A DNA stretch of 64,000 nt, taken from positions 1,302,001 through 1,366,000 of the forward strand of contig NZ_LT963352.1 of the NCBI RefSeq assembly GCF_900236475.1, in the 5' to 3' direction. Below the pieces are notes generated by a model. That model made no database searches. It saw only the letters and a program-made list of their open reading frames with translations, and was not told the origin of the DNA. Of this stretch, positions 32,779-41,738 are shown piece by piece. Numbering within the stretch: the stretch's first letter is position 1; every line of letters starts with the position of its first letter. A program made the position numbers and the translations under genes. Source of the DNA: Streptomyces chartreusis NRRL 3882 (GTDB taxonomy: Bacteria > Actinomycetota > Actinomycetes > Streptomycetales > Streptomycetaceae).

Positions 32779-34029
32779 TCAGAACCGGCCGGCGCCGCGG
32801 TACAGCTCCAGTTCCCCTTCCAGTTCGACGGCCAGCACCGTGGCGTGCGGGTCGAGGTCCGGCGCGGCGGGCGGCTCGATCCAGAGGATGCCCGGGGTCT
32901 CGTGGAGGCCGCCGGTGACGCGGTGGGCCAGTTCCGTGCCGCTGCCGAGCACCGACACCTTGCGGACCTTTCCGAGGAGACCGCGCACGTTGATCTCGGC
33001 GCGTGGGGCGTCGAAGAGGATCAGGTAGAGGGTGCGGCGGTCCTCGGAGAGGGTGCTCGGGCCGTAGTGGTGGCCCGGCGGGAGTCCCCGTTCGGTGCCG
33101 TACACCGCTTCCGCGTGCCGGGCGATCCAGGCGCCGAGCCCTTCCAGCCGCTCCGCCTGCTCGGCCGGGATGGTGCCGTCCTCCCGCGGGCCGACGCTGA
33201 GCAGCAGGTTGCCTCCGCCCCCGATGGTCTCGGTGAAGTAGCGGATCAGCTGGTCGACCGACTTGTGGTTGTGGTCGTGGTGCTGGTGGCCCCAGGAGTC
33301 GTTGATCGTCAGGCACAGCTCCCAGGGGCCCTCGGGCGGGACGACCGGGGCGCCCTGTTCCGGCGTCGCGTAGTCGCCCTCGCTGAGCATGCGGGCGTTG
33401 AAGACGACGTCCGGTACCTCGGAGCGGATGAGCGCGGCCAGCTCGGGGATGCGCCACTGCTCCTCGCTGCGGTCCCACTCGCCGTCGAACCACAGCAGGT
33501 CGGGCTTGTAGCGGGAGGTCAGTTCGCGGATCTGGCCGTCTCGGTAGGCGAGGAACCTCTCCCAGGCCTGAAGGTCCTCGTCCTCGGCGGCGACCTCCGA
33601 GTAGCGGTTGTCCTCCAGCTCCGGTGGGCGGCCGGGCTTGCGGGTGGAGGCGTAGTCGGGGTGGCTCCAGTCCGAGTGCGAGTAGTAGAGCCCGACCTTG
33701 AGGCCCTGCTCGCGCAGGGCGTCGGCGTAGCCGGCGATCAGGTCGCGGCCCACGTTCAGGTCGCCGTGGGCCGTGTCCCACAGGGCGACGCCGTCGTGGT
33801 GGCGGCTGGTCAGCACGGCGTACTTCGCTCCGGCCCGCGCGAAGAGCCTCGCCCAGTCGCGCGGGTCGTAGCGGGAGGCCGTGAAGCGGTCCAACTGGGA
33901 CATGTACCGGTCGTAGGGGACGATGTCGTCGTAGAACGACCAGGACTCCTGGACGCCGTCGACGGCGTAGATGCCCCAGTGGACGAAGATCCCCAGCTTC
34001 GCGTCGGTGAACCAGGGTTGCATGGCCAT
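32779..34029 (-). CDS. GH29 alpha-L-fucosidase
   Basis: This 416-residue cytoplasmic enzyme has the GH29 landmarks: KLGIFVHWGIYAVDG (residues 11-25), TSRHHDGVALWDT (75-86), GLYYSHSDW, and the nucleophile Asp182 in PDLLWFDGEWDRSEEQW. A small beta-sandwich domain occupies the last ~80 residues. It lacks a signal peptide, so it probably acts on imported oligosaccharides. It lies three bases after the GH38 mannosidase gene on the same strand and so is the last gene of a leftward deoR-GH4-GH38-GH29 unit. A role in removing terminal fucose from a mixed glycan is likely. Confidence 0.92.
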   Translation of the reverse strand: MAMQPWFTDAKLGIFVHWGIYAVDGVQESWSFYDDIVPYDRYMSQLDRFTASRYDPRDWARLFARAGAKYAVLTSRHHDGVALWDTAHGDLNVGRDLIAGYADALREQGLKVGLYYSHSDWSHPDYASTRKPGRPPELEDNRYSEVAAEDEDLQAWERFLAYRDGQIRELTSRYKPDLLWFDGEWDRSEEQWRIPELAALIRSEVPDVVFNARMLSEGDYATPEQGAPVVPPEGPWELCLTINDSWGHQHHDHNHKSVDQLIRYFTETIGGGGNLLLSVGPREDGTIPAEQAERLEGLGAWIARHAEAVYGTERGLPPGHHYGPSTLSEDRRTLYLILFDAPRAEINVRGLLGKVRKVSVLGSGTELAHRVTGGLHETPGILWIEPPAAPDLDPHATVLAVELEGELELYRGAGRF

Positions 34030-34032
34030 GGG

Positions 34033-37000
34033 TCAGCCCCTGCGCAGACGCAGTGTCAGGATCTGGAAGGGCCGCAGTGCGACGGGGACACCGCCGTCGC
34101 CGTCCACGCCCGCCTCCTCGAGCGGTCGTTCCAGCAGGTCGGTGATCTGCGCGCCGGCGAGCGGGAATCCGGTGCGCAGCACCCCCTGGGCCCGGCCGCC
34201 GCGGGACTCGTAGAGCCGTACGACGACGTCGCCGGAGGCGTCGTCGGCGAGCTTGACCGCCTCCACCGTCACGCCCTCGCCCTCGACGGAGACGACCGGT
34301 GCGGGGGCACCCGCCGCGTCGGCCACCCGGAGCGGGAGGTTGAGGGCGTAGCCCTCGGCGACGGCGTCCTCGATGGTCGCGCCGGGCAGCAGCGCGTAGG
34401 TGAAGCGGTGCCGGCCCTGGTCGGCCTCGGGGTCCGGGATGCGCGGCGCCCGGACCAGGCTGAGGCGGACGGTGGTCGTGGTGCCGCCGTCCTCGCGCAC
34501 CGTGCGGGAGACGTCGTGGCCGTACGTCGAGTCGTTGATGACCGCGACGCCGTAGCCGGGTTCGCCGAGGTGCACCCAGCGGTGGCCGGAGACCTCGAAG
34601 CGGGCCGCCTCCCAGCTGGTGTTGGTGTGGGTGGGGCGCTGGATGTGGCCGAACTGGATCTCGGCGGAGGAGTGCGGGGCGCGGATGTCGACCGGGAAGG
34701 CCGCCTTGAGGATCTTCTCCGTCTCGTGCCAGTCGATGTCCGTCTCGATGTCGATCCGGGGGCTGCCGGCGCGGACGGTGATCGTCTGGGTGATCGTCGA
34801 GCCCTTGCCGAAGGACCGCTCCACGCGGATCGCGCCGACCAGCGGGTCCTGCTCGACGACCGTGACGGACGAGGCGTCGAGGAGGTCCGTGTAGCGGTTC
34901 TTGTAGTGCTTGTCGATGTCCCAGGCGTCCCAGTAGTTGGGCAGGTCGGTGTGCAGGCGGAGCAGGTTGCCCGGCTCGGCGAGGACTTCGCGGCGGGCGC
35001 GCAGGTCGTAGACGGACGACAGGGTGCCGTCCTCGGCCACCTCCACGCGGACGAGCCCGTTGTCGAGGACCCGGCCGTCCACCGTCACCGGCTGCGCCGG
35101 CTCGGCCCCGGCGAGGGGCGCGGAACCGCTCGCGGGCACCTCCACGTACACCGGTGCGCCGTCGGCGGTGCGGACCACCTCGGCACGGTCGTAGGGACTG
35201 GTGTTGAAGACGCGGGTCCCGCCGGAGCCGAGCGCGGCCACCGCCTCGGCGGTCAGCGCCTGCAGCTCACGGGCCACGCGGGCGTACTCGGCCTCGGCCT
35301 CGCGGTGCACCCAGGCGATGGAGGAGCCGGGCAGGATGTCGTGGAACTGGTGCAGCAGCACCGTCTTCCAGAGCCGGTCCAGCTTCTCGTACGGGTACGC
35401 GTAGCCCGGCGCGTGCAGCGCGGCCGTGGTCGCCCACAGTTCGGCCTCGCGCAGGAGGTGCTCGGAGCGGCGGTTGCCCTGCTTGGTGCGGGCCTGGGAG
35501 GTGTAGGTGGCGCGGTGCAGCTCCAGGTAGAGCTCGCCGACCCAGACGGGTGCGTCCGGGTACTCCTCGCGGGCCTTGGCGAAGAACTCGTCGGGGTGTT
35601 CGACGACGACCTTCGCGGAGCCCTCCAGGTCCGCCAGCCGGCGGGCGCGTTCCATGATCTCGCGGGTGGGGCCGCCACCGCCGTCGCCCCAGCCGAAGGG
35701 GGCCAGGGAGCGGGAGGCGCCGCCCTTCTCCTGGTAGTTGCGGACCGCGCGGGACATCTCCTCGCCGCTGAAGCGGGCGTTGTAGGTGTCGACCGGCGGG
35801 AAGTGGGTGAAGATCCGGGTGCCGTCGATGCCCTCCCACCAGAACGTGTGGTGGGGGAACTTGTTGGTCTGGTTCCAGGAGATCTTCTGGGTGAGGAACC
35901 ACTCGTTCCCGGCGAGCTTGGCGATCTGCGGGTAGGCGGCGTTGTAGCCGAAGGAGTCCGGCAGCCAGACGCCCTTGGTCTCGATGCCGAAGTGGTCCAT
36001 GAAGAACCGCTTGCCGTGGACGAACTGGCGGGCGACGGCCTCGCCGCCGGGCAGGTTGCCGTCGGACTCGACCCACATGCCGCCCACGGGCGCCCACTGG
36101 CCGTTCTTGACCGACTCCTGGATGCGGGCCCAGACCTTGGGGTAGTTGTCGCGCACCCACTCGTACTGCTGGGCCTGGGAGCAGGCGAAGATGAAGTCGT
36201 CGTACTCGTCGGCCAGGGACGTGACGTTGGAGAAGGTGCGGGACGTCTTGCGCTTGGTCTCGCGGATCGGCCAGAGCCAGGCCGAGTCGATGTGGGCGTG
36301 GCCCACCCCGGAGACCGTGTGCGCGCTGGCGTGCGCGGGCTTGGACAGCACCGGCTTCAGCGCCTCGCGCACCGCGGCGGCCGAGCCGGAGACGTCGTCC
36401 AGGTCCAGCCGGTCCATCGCCCGGTCGAGCGCGTGCGCGATCTCGTGCCGGCGCGGGTCGTGCTCGCCGAGTTCCAGCATGAGCTCGCGCAGCACCTGGA
36501 CGTCGAGGTCGAGGTGCCAGACCTCCTCGTCGAGGATGGCGATGTCGGCGCTGCGGAAGGTGTAGAGCGGCTTGTCGCCGGCGGTGAGCTTGTCGCCGAG
36601 CGGGGTGGTCTTCGAGAAGTTGTCCGCGAGGATGTCCGGGTTGGAGGCGGCCTCGACCAGGTACTCGACCGTCTCGCCGCCCGTCGCCGGGTTGGCGATC
36701 GCCACGTACTGGTTGAGCGGGTTGACGGCCTTCAGCGGGGTGCCGTCCGTGAGGTGCACCAGGGCCTCGGCCTGGTTGCCGGGCCAGTCGCCCACGAAGC
36801 CGAGGTCGATGACGGCCTCGACGCGGCGTCCCGCCCACGCCTCGGGCACCTGGCCGCGCATGCGGAACCAGGTGGTGCCCCAGGGCGGTCCCCAGGGGGT
36901 GCCCATCGCGAACGGCGCGTACGAGGCGGCGGCGGCCTCCTCGAACGGGACCGGCTCCCCCGGGGCCTGCCAGGCCTCGACCTCGAAGGGGACGGTGGCC

Positions 37001-37077
37001 GCGTAGATCGCGGTTTTGATGCGCTGATCGTGGAGGCGCTGCACGCGCTCCTCGATACGGCGGCTTTCGTCGTGCAT
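34033..37077 (-). CDS. GH38 alpha-mannosidase
   Basis: This 1014-residue enzyme contains the zinc site VSGVGHAHIDSAWLWPIRET (about residues 255-274), the nucleophile region GGMWVESDGNLPGGEA (~337-352), and the later zinc/His region in LLHQFHDILPGSSIAWV. The last ~450 residues are the beta-sandwich domains of the family. It lacks a signal peptide and should act in the cytoplasm, removing alpha-linked mannose from imported glycan fragments. GGAGA lies six bases before the ATG. A palindromic AAGCGCTT box is 33 bases upstream. Codon bias is strongly typical, which is why the antisense strand is also open for more than 4 kb. Confidence 0.94.
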   Translation of the reverse strand: MHDESRRIEERVQRLHDQRIKTAIYAATVPFEVEAWQAPGEPVPFEEAAAASYAPFAMGTPWGPPWGTTWFRMRGQVPEAWAGRRVEAVIDLGFVGDWPGNQAEALVHLTDGTPLKAVNPLNQYVAIANPATGGETVEYLVEAASNPDILADNFSKTTPLGDKLTAGDKPLYTFRSADIAILDEEVWHLDLDVQVLRELMLELGEHDPRRHEIAHALDRAMDRLDLDDVSGSAAAVREALKPVLSKPAHASAHTVSGVGHAHIDSAWLWPIRETKRKTSRTFSNVTSLADEYDDFIFACSQAQQYEWVRDNYPKVWARIQESVKNGQWAPVGGMWVESDGNLPGGEAVARQFVHGKRFFMDHFGIETKGVWLPDSFGYNAAYPQIAKLAGNEWFLTQKISWNQTNKFPHHTFWWEGIDGTRIFTHFPPVDTYNARFSGEEMSRAVRNYQEKGGASRSLAPFGWGDGGGGPTREIMERARRLADLEGSAKVVVEHPDEFFAKAREEYPDAPVWVGELYLELHRATYTSQARTKQGNRRSEHLLREAELWATTAALHAPGYAYPYEKLDRLWKTVLLHQFHDILPGSSIAWVHREAEAEYARVARELQALTAEAVAALGSGGTRVFNTSPYDRAEVVRTADGAPVYVEVPASGSAPLAGAEPAQPVTVDGRVLDNGLVRVEVAEDGTLSSVYDLRARREVLAEPGNLLRLHTDLPNYWDAWDIDKHYKNRYTDLLDASSVTVVEQDPLVGAIRVERSFGKGSTITQTITVRAGSPRIDIETDIDWHETEKILKAAFPVDIRAPHSSAEIQFGHIQRPTHTNTSWEAARFEVSGHRWVHLGEPGYGVAVINDSTYGHDVSRTVREDGGTTTTVRLSLVRAPRIPDPEADQGRHRFTYALLPGATIEDAVAEGYALNLPLRVADAAGAPAPVVSVEGEGVTVEAVKLADDASGDVVVRLYESRGGRAQGVLRTGFPLAGAQITDLLERPLEEAGVDGDGGVPVALRPFQILTLRLRRG

Positions 37078-37107
37078 GAGATGTCTCCAGGAAGCGGGAA
37101 GCCGGGG

Positions 37108-37121
37108 GGAAAGCGCTTACC
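37108..37121. promoter_or_regulatory. Candidate LacI-type half-conserved operator
   Basis: GGAAAGCGCTTACC has the AAGCGCTT centre of LacI/CcpA-like sites. It lies in the 53-base gap between the GH4 and GH38 genes, upstream of the latter. No LacI gene is in the window. Confidence 0.4.
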
Positions 37122-37130
37122 GAACGGTGC

Positions 37131-38468
37131 TCACCTAAGGTACGCGAGCCCGGGGTGGACCTCGGTGTAGCCCTCGACCAGCCTGCGGGCCACGTTGACG
37201 GAGTCGACGAGCGGGTGCAGGGCGAAGGCCTTCACGGCCGTCGTACGGGAGCCGGAGTCGGCGGCGGCCAGCACCTCGCGCTCGACGGCCTTGACCGCGC
37301 AGACCAGCCCGGTGGCGTGGCCGGGCAGCGGGTCGACGGCGACGGGGTGGGCGCCGTTGGCGTCGACGAGGCAGGGCACCTCGATGACGGCGTCGGTGTC
37401 CAGGACGGACAGGGTCCGCTGGTTGCGGACGTTGAGGATCAGGGTCGTGCGCTCGTCGCGGGCGATCGCGCGCATCAGGGCGAGGGCCACCTTCTCGTAG
37501 CCGCCGGACAGGTCGTCCTCGTCGCGTTCGCCCGCGCCCGCGGTCTCGCGGTTCTCGGCCATGTAGGTGGCCTCGCGCTCGGCGCGGGTCTGGTCCCAGA
37601 CCTTGAGGGCGGGGGCGTCCGGGTTGCTCATCTCGGCGTAGAAGCGGGCCTGCTGGTCGTGCAGGAAGGCGCCGCGGGTCTTCTCGGCCTGCTGGTAGGC
37701 CCGTACGGCTTCCCGGTTGAAGTAGTAGTAGTGCAGGTACTCGTTGGGGATCGCGCCCAGGGACTGGAGCCAGTCGACTCCGAAGAGCTTGCCCTCCTCG
37801 AAGGAGCCGAGCAGGTCCGGGTCGGCGAGCAGGCGCGGCAGCTCGTCCCGGCCGGCGACGCGCAGGCCGCGTACCCAGCCGAGGTGGTTGAGGCCGACGT
37901 AGTCGATCCAGGCCTCCTTGGGGTTCGCGCCGAGCACCCGGGCGATACGGCGGCCGAGGCCGACCGGGGAGTCGCAGATGCCGATGACGCGGTCGCCGAG
38001 GTGGCGGGACATGGCCTCGGTGACCAGGCCGGCCGGGTTGGTGAAGTTGATGACCCAGGCGTCCGGCGCCAGGCGGGCGACCCGCCGGGCGATGTCGACG
38101 GCGACCGGGACGGTGCGCAGACCGTAGGCGATGCCGCCCGCGCCGACCGTCTCCTGGCCGAGGACGCCCTCGGCCAGGGCCACCCGCTCGTCGTCCGCCC
38201 GGCCCTGAAGTCCGCCGACGCGGATCGCGGAGAACACGAAGTCGGCGCCGCGCAGGGCCTCGTCCAGATCGGTGGTGGCGGTCACCTCGGGCGCGTCGGG
38301 GACACCGGCCGCCTGCTCGGCGAGGACGCGGGTCACGGCGGACAGTCGCCCGGAATCCAGATCGTGCAGGACGACGTGCGTCACCCGGCCCTCGGCGTGG
38401 TCCTGGAGGAGCGCCCCGTACACCAGCGGCACGCGGAATCCTCCGCCGCCCAGAATCGTCAGCTTCAC
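37131..38468 (-). CDS. GH4-family glycosidase (6-phospho-beta-glucosidase type)
   Basis: This 445-residue NAD-dependent glycosidase opens with the dinucleotide-binding strand KLTILGGGGFRVPLVYGALL. It has the Mn site Cys165 (VIGICDSPVGLG) and His195 (DYVGLNHLGWVRG), plus NFTNPAGLVTEAM. GH4 enzymes use a redox-elimination mechanism on 6-phospho- or plain glucosides and galacturonides. Because the locus has an ABC importer and a PfkB kinase rather than a PTS, the substrate may be phosphorylated after import or not at all. The GTG start overlaps the deoR stop by four bases. Confidence 0.9.
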   Translation of the reverse strand: MKLTILGGGGFRVPLVYGALLQDHAEGRVTHVVLHDLDSGRLSAVTRVLAEQAAGVPDAPEVTATTDLDEALRGADFVFSAIRVGGLQGRADDERVALAEGVLGQETVGAGGIAYGLRTVPVAVDIARRVARLAPDAWVINFTNPAGLVTEAMSRHLGDRVIGICDSPVGLGRRIARVLGANPKEAWIDYVGLNHLGWVRGLRVAGRDELPRLLADPDLLGSFEEGKLFGVDWLQSLGAIPNEYLHYYYFNREAVRAYQQAEKTRGAFLHDQQARFYAEMSNPDAPALKVWDQTRAEREATYMAENRETAGAGERDEDDLSGGYEKVALALMRAIARDERTTLILNVRNQRTLSVLDTDAVIEVPCLVDANGAHPVAVDPLPGHATGLVCAVKAVEREVLAAADSGSRTTAVKAFALHPLVDSVNVARRLVEGYTEVHPGLAYLR

Positions 38469-39250
38469 GCCTGCACCTTTCCCGCCAGGACGACCTCGAC
38501 TCCTGCCTCCTGGAAGGAGGACCGCGTCGCCGCGTCGACCGGCTCGTTCGTCACCACCACGTCCAGGTCCTCGGGACCGCAGACCTTCGCCATCCCGTGC
38601 CCCGGGAACTTCGCCGCGTCGGCGAGCAGCACGACCTTCTCGCCCGCCTTGATCATGGCGCGCTTGACCGGCACCTCCACGACCGTCGTGTCCATGACCT
38701 GGCCGCCGGGCCGCACGCCGCTGGTTCCGAGGAAGAGCCAGTCGGCGTGCAGCTGGCGCAGGTTGTCCTCGGTGAGGAAGCCGACCAGGGAGCGGTACTC
38801 GCGGCGGACCATGCCGCCGAGCAGGACCAGCTCGATGCCCTCGTCGTCGGCGAGTTCCTCGTAGACCACCAGGTTGCTGGTGATCACGGTGAGCCGGCGG
38901 CCGTGCAGCTGACGGGCCAGGCGGTAGGCCGTCGTCCCGATGTCCAGCAGCACCGACTGGCCGTCCCTGACCATGGCCGCAGCGCGTTCGGCTATGGCGT
39001 CCTTCTCGGCCACGCGCACCTCGGCGACCTCGGCGAAGGGCTGGTCGCCCTCCTCCACCACGGCGCCGCCGTGGACGCGCGTGAGCAGCCCGTCTTCTTC
39101 CAGTTTGACCAGGTCCCGCCTGATTGTGGCGGGACTCACGCCCAGCTGCTCTGAGAGGTCGGTCACGGCAGCGGGCCCGCCGGAGCGCAGGGCCCGCAGG
39201 ATGAGTTGGTGTCGTCGTTCTGCCAGCACGGCGTGAACAGTACTCGTCAT
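38465..39250 (-). CDS. DeoR-family transcriptional repressor
   Basis: This 261-residue protein has the N-terminal DeoR HTH (about residues 10-60: AERRHQLILRALRSGG, VTDLSEQLGVSPATIRRDLV, GLLTRVHGGAV). A C-terminal sugar-phosphate sensor domain follows with SVLLDIGTTAYRLARQL and LFLGTSGV. It typically responds to a phosphorylated sugar, which fits the PfkB kinase encoded divergently. It probably controls both arms of the locus from the 143-base divergent region, where TCAxTTC repeats occur. The ATG is preferred to a TTG two codons upstream. It is the first gene of the leftward operon. Confidence 0.92.
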   Translation of the reverse strand: MTSTVHAVLAERRHQLILRALRSGGPAAVTDLSEQLGVSPATIRRDLVKLEEDGLLTRVHGGAVVEEGDQPFAEVAEVRVAEKDAIAERAAAMVRDGQSVLLDIGTTAYRLARQLHGRRLTVITSNLVVYEELADDEGIELVLLGGMVRREYRSLVGFLTEDNLRQLHADWLFLGTSGVRPGGQVMDTTVVEVPVKRAMIKAGEKVVLLADAAKFPGHGMAKVCGPEDLDVVVTNEPVDAATRSSFQEAGVEVVLAGKVQA

Positions 39251-39256
39251 CCTCAA

Positions 39257-39331
39257 TCATTTCCATGCTCACTTCTGCTCGGGTATTGACCAATCTCTCC
39301 GATCGGCGCACGATTCCGGTCACTGAAATGA
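39257..39331. promoter_or_regulatory. Candidate DeoR operator region between divergent operons
   Basis: TCATTTC (39257-39263) and TCACTTC (39269-39275) are direct copies 12 bases apart, and GAAATGA (39325-39331) is the inverted form. A TTGACC (39286-39291) between them could be the -35 box of the rightward promoter. The spacing suits DNA looping or tandem binding. Confidence 0.45.
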
Positions 39332-39392
39332 AGAGTTTTGACGAGCTCGCGGGGTGGGCTCCTCGAACGCTTCCCAACGAGAGGACCCTTCC

Positions 39393-40412
39393 GTGGACGA
39401 CGAACGGCCCGATGTGCTGCTGACCGGGCTGCTCTTCTACGACCTCGTCCTCACGGGGCTCGGCAAGCCCCCGGCCCCGGGCGAGGAGATCTGGACGACG
39501 GGCATGGGCTGCGGCCCGGGCGGCATCGCCAACCTGGCGGTGGCGGCCAGCCGCTTCGGCCTGCGCACCTCACTCGCCACGGTGTTCGGCGACGACCTCT
39601 ACGGCGAGTTCTGCCGGGACATCCTGTGCGACCAGGAGGACGTCGACCTCTCGCTCTCCCGCACGGCCGACGGCTGGCCCACCCCCGTCACCGTCGCCCT
39701 CGCCCACGGTCACGACCGGGCCCTGATCACCCACGGCCAGGAGCCGCCGTACTCGCAGGACGTGCTGGTGGGCGACCCGCCCGGGGCGCGTACCGCCCTG
39801 GTGCACATCGAGGCGCAGCCGCGCGAGTGGCTCGCCAAGGCCGCCGCGGGCGGCACGCAGATCTACGCCGACGTCGGCTGGGACCCCAGCCAGGAGTGGT
39901 CGACGGCCCTCCTGGACCAGCTCACCCTGTGCCACGCCTTCCTCCCGAACGAGACGGAGGCCATGGCCTACACCCGCACGGACAGCGCGGTCGCCGCGCT
40001 CGGCACGCTGTCCGAGCTGGTGCCGGTCGCGGTGGTCACCCGGGGCCGGGACGGCGCGATGGCCGTCGACCAGACGACCGGCGAGTACGCCGACGTGCCC
40101 GCCCTCGACGTCGAGGTGCTGGACGCGACGGGTGCCGGGGACGTCTTCGGCGCCGCCTTCGTCACCGCCTCGCTCGGCGGCTGGCCGCTCGCGGAACGGC
40201 TGCGGTTCGCGGTGCTCGCCGCCGGTCTGTCCGTCCGGCACCACGGCGGGGCGCTGGCCGCTCCCGGCTGGTACGGCGTGGACCGCTGGTGGCGCTCCCT
40301 GACCGACCCCGAGCTGAAGCGCGCCTACGGCTTCCTGGCGGACCGGCTCCCGGAGAACCCCGGCCCGCCGGTCGTGTACGCCCCCGTCACCCCTCCCGCA
40401 CGGCAGCAGTGA
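39393..40412 (+). CDS. PfkB-family carbohydrate kinase
   Basis: This 339-residue kinase has the first PfkB signature region (GMGCGPGGIANLAVAASRFG, about residues 30-49). It ends with the ATP site and catalytic base DATGAGDVFGAAFV (~233-246). It phosphorylates a sugar or nucleoside with ATP in the cytoplasm. It opens the rightward operon and probably makes the phosphorylated sugar that the DeoR protein senses. The GTG chosen follows GAGAGGA by eight bases. The frame is open 13 codons further upstream without a better site. The substrate could be fucose-, mannose- or galactose-derived; the sequence does not decide. Confidence 0.9.
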   Translation: MDDERPDVLLTGLLFYDLVLTGLGKPPAPGEEIWTTGMGCGPGGIANLAVAASRFGLRTSLATVFGDDLYGEFCRDILCDQEDVDLSLSRTADGWPTPVTVALAHGHDRALITHGQEPPYSQDVLVGDPPGARTALVHIEAQPREWLAKAAAGGTQIYADVGWDPSQEWSTALLDQLTLCHAFLPNETEAMAYTRTDSAVAALGTLSELVPVAVVTRGRDGAMAVDQTTGEYADVPALDVEVLDATGAGDVFGAAFVTASLGGWPLAERLRFAVLAAGLSVRHHGGALAAPGWYGVDRWWRSLTDPELKRAYGFLADRLPENPGPPVVYAPVTPPARQQ

Positions 40413-40459
40413 CTTTCACACACCTCTCAGCACCACGACAGGAAAAACAGGAGTGACCC

Positions 40460-41737
40460 GTGGACCTTTCTCGTAGAGGCTTCCTCCAGGCCGCCGCGCT
40501 CACCGCGGCCGCCTCCGGCCTGACCGTCGCATGCGGCGGCGGCTCGGGATCGGGCGGCACCAAGAACGGCAAGAGCCTCACCATGTGGTACTGGGGTGGC
40601 GCACTGAGCGACAAGGTGGTCGCGGAGGCCAAGACGCACTTCGGCAGCCAGGTGAAGCTGACCGCCGCCTCCATCGGCGGCGACTTCAAGCAGAAGCTCA
40701 CCACCACGCTCGCGGCGGGCAGCTCCGTGCCCGACATCACCGGCATCAAGGGCGAGGACATCGCGTCCTTCCTGCCCAACGCCGACCGCTTCCTCGACCT
40801 GAACGACCTGGGCTTCAAGAAGATCTCGTCCCAGTACCTGGACTGGAAGACCAAGCTCGCCCAGACCAAGGACGGAAAGCAGATCGGGTTCCCGATCGAC
40901 ATCGGTCCCACCGCGCTCTTCTACCGCGCGGACCTGTTCCGCAAGGCCGGCCTGCCCACCGACCCCGACAAGGTCGCCGCCGAGGCGGGGACCTGGGACG
41001 ACTACTTCGCGCTCGGCTCCGAGCTGAAGAAGGCGGTGCCCGGCACCTACCTGATCAACAACATCAGCTCGGTGTTCAACATCGCCGTCGGCCAGGGCAC
41101 CAAGCGGTTCATCGACGAGAACAACCACTTCATCGGCGACCAGGACCACATCCGCGAGGCGTGGACCACGGCGGTCCGCCCCTACACGCTCGGCATCGAC
41201 GCCAGGATCAACGACAACACCTGGAACGCCGCCATCGGCAAGAACCTCAGCACCGAACTCGGCGCCGCCTGGCACGCGTTGGACATCGAGCAGGCCGCCC
41301 CGGGCACCAAGGGCAAGTGGCGGGTCTGTGCGACGCCCGGCGGACCGGCCAACCAGGGCGGCTCCTACCTGGCCCTGCCCAAGCAGTGCCGTAACCCCGA
41401 AGAGGCATTCAAGATCATCAGCTGGATCCTCAGCCCGGCCAACAACGCCCGCGGCTTCACCGACGCCGCCATCTTCCCCGCCTCCCCGTCCTCGTACGCC
41501 ATGCCCGCCATGACGGGCGGCGACGCCTTCTTCGGCGGACAGAAGATCATCGATGTCTTCGGCCCGGCCGCCAAGGCCATCCCGGTCAGCTACGAGGCAC
41601 CCGCCGACGCCGCCGTCATGGCCCCCTACTTCACCGAGCTGACCAGCATCGAGGCCAAGGGCAAGAAGCCCGACGCCGCCTGGAAGGACGCGGTCAGCCG
41701 GGCCAAGCAGATCGCCCGGCGACAGGGGGTGAACTGA
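40460..41737 (+). CDS. ABC transporter sugar-binding lipoprotein
   Basis: This 425-residue protein has both a twin-arginine start (SRRGFLQAAALTAAASG) and a lipobox ending at Cys25 (LTVACGGG), so it is a Tat-exported lipoprotein anchored outside the membrane. The mature part shows the cluster 1 sugar-binding fold (LTMWYWGGALSDK, SVPDITGIKGEDI, QIGFPIDIGPTALFYR). It captures an oligosaccharide and delivers it to the two permeases encoded next. The ATPase is not in the locus, so a shared MsiK-type ATPase elsewhere probably energises it, as is known for Streptomyces sugar importers. It is a strong handle for finding the natural substrate. Confidence 0.92.
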   Translation: MDLSRRGFLQAAALTAAASGLTVACGGGSGSGGTKNGKSLTMWYWGGALSDKVVAEAKTHFGSQVKLTAASIGGDFKQKLTTTLAAGSSVPDITGIKGEDIASFLPNADRFLDLNDLGFKKISSQYLDWKTKLAQTKDGKQIGFPIDIGPTALFYRADLFRKAGLPTDPDKVAAEAGTWDDYFALGSELKKAVPGTYLINNISSVFNIAVGQGTKRFIDENNHFIGDQDHIREAWTTAVRPYTLGIDARINDNTWNAAIGKNLSTELGAAWHALDIEQAAPGTKGKWRVCATPGGPANQGGSYLALPKQCRNPEEAFKIISWILSPANNARGFTDAAIFPASPSSYAMPAMTGGDAFFGGQKIIDVFGPAAKAIPVSYEAPADAAVMAPYFTELTSIEAKGKKPDAAWKDAVSRAKQIARRQGVN

Positions 41738-41738
41738 G

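Noticed and set aside
32656..37170. An open frame of about 1500 codons on the plus strand
   Set aside because: It is exactly antisense to the GH38 and GH29 genes. Its composition (runs of Val, Gly, Arg, Asp) is what the complement of GC-biased Streptomyces genes gives, and no domain is visible.
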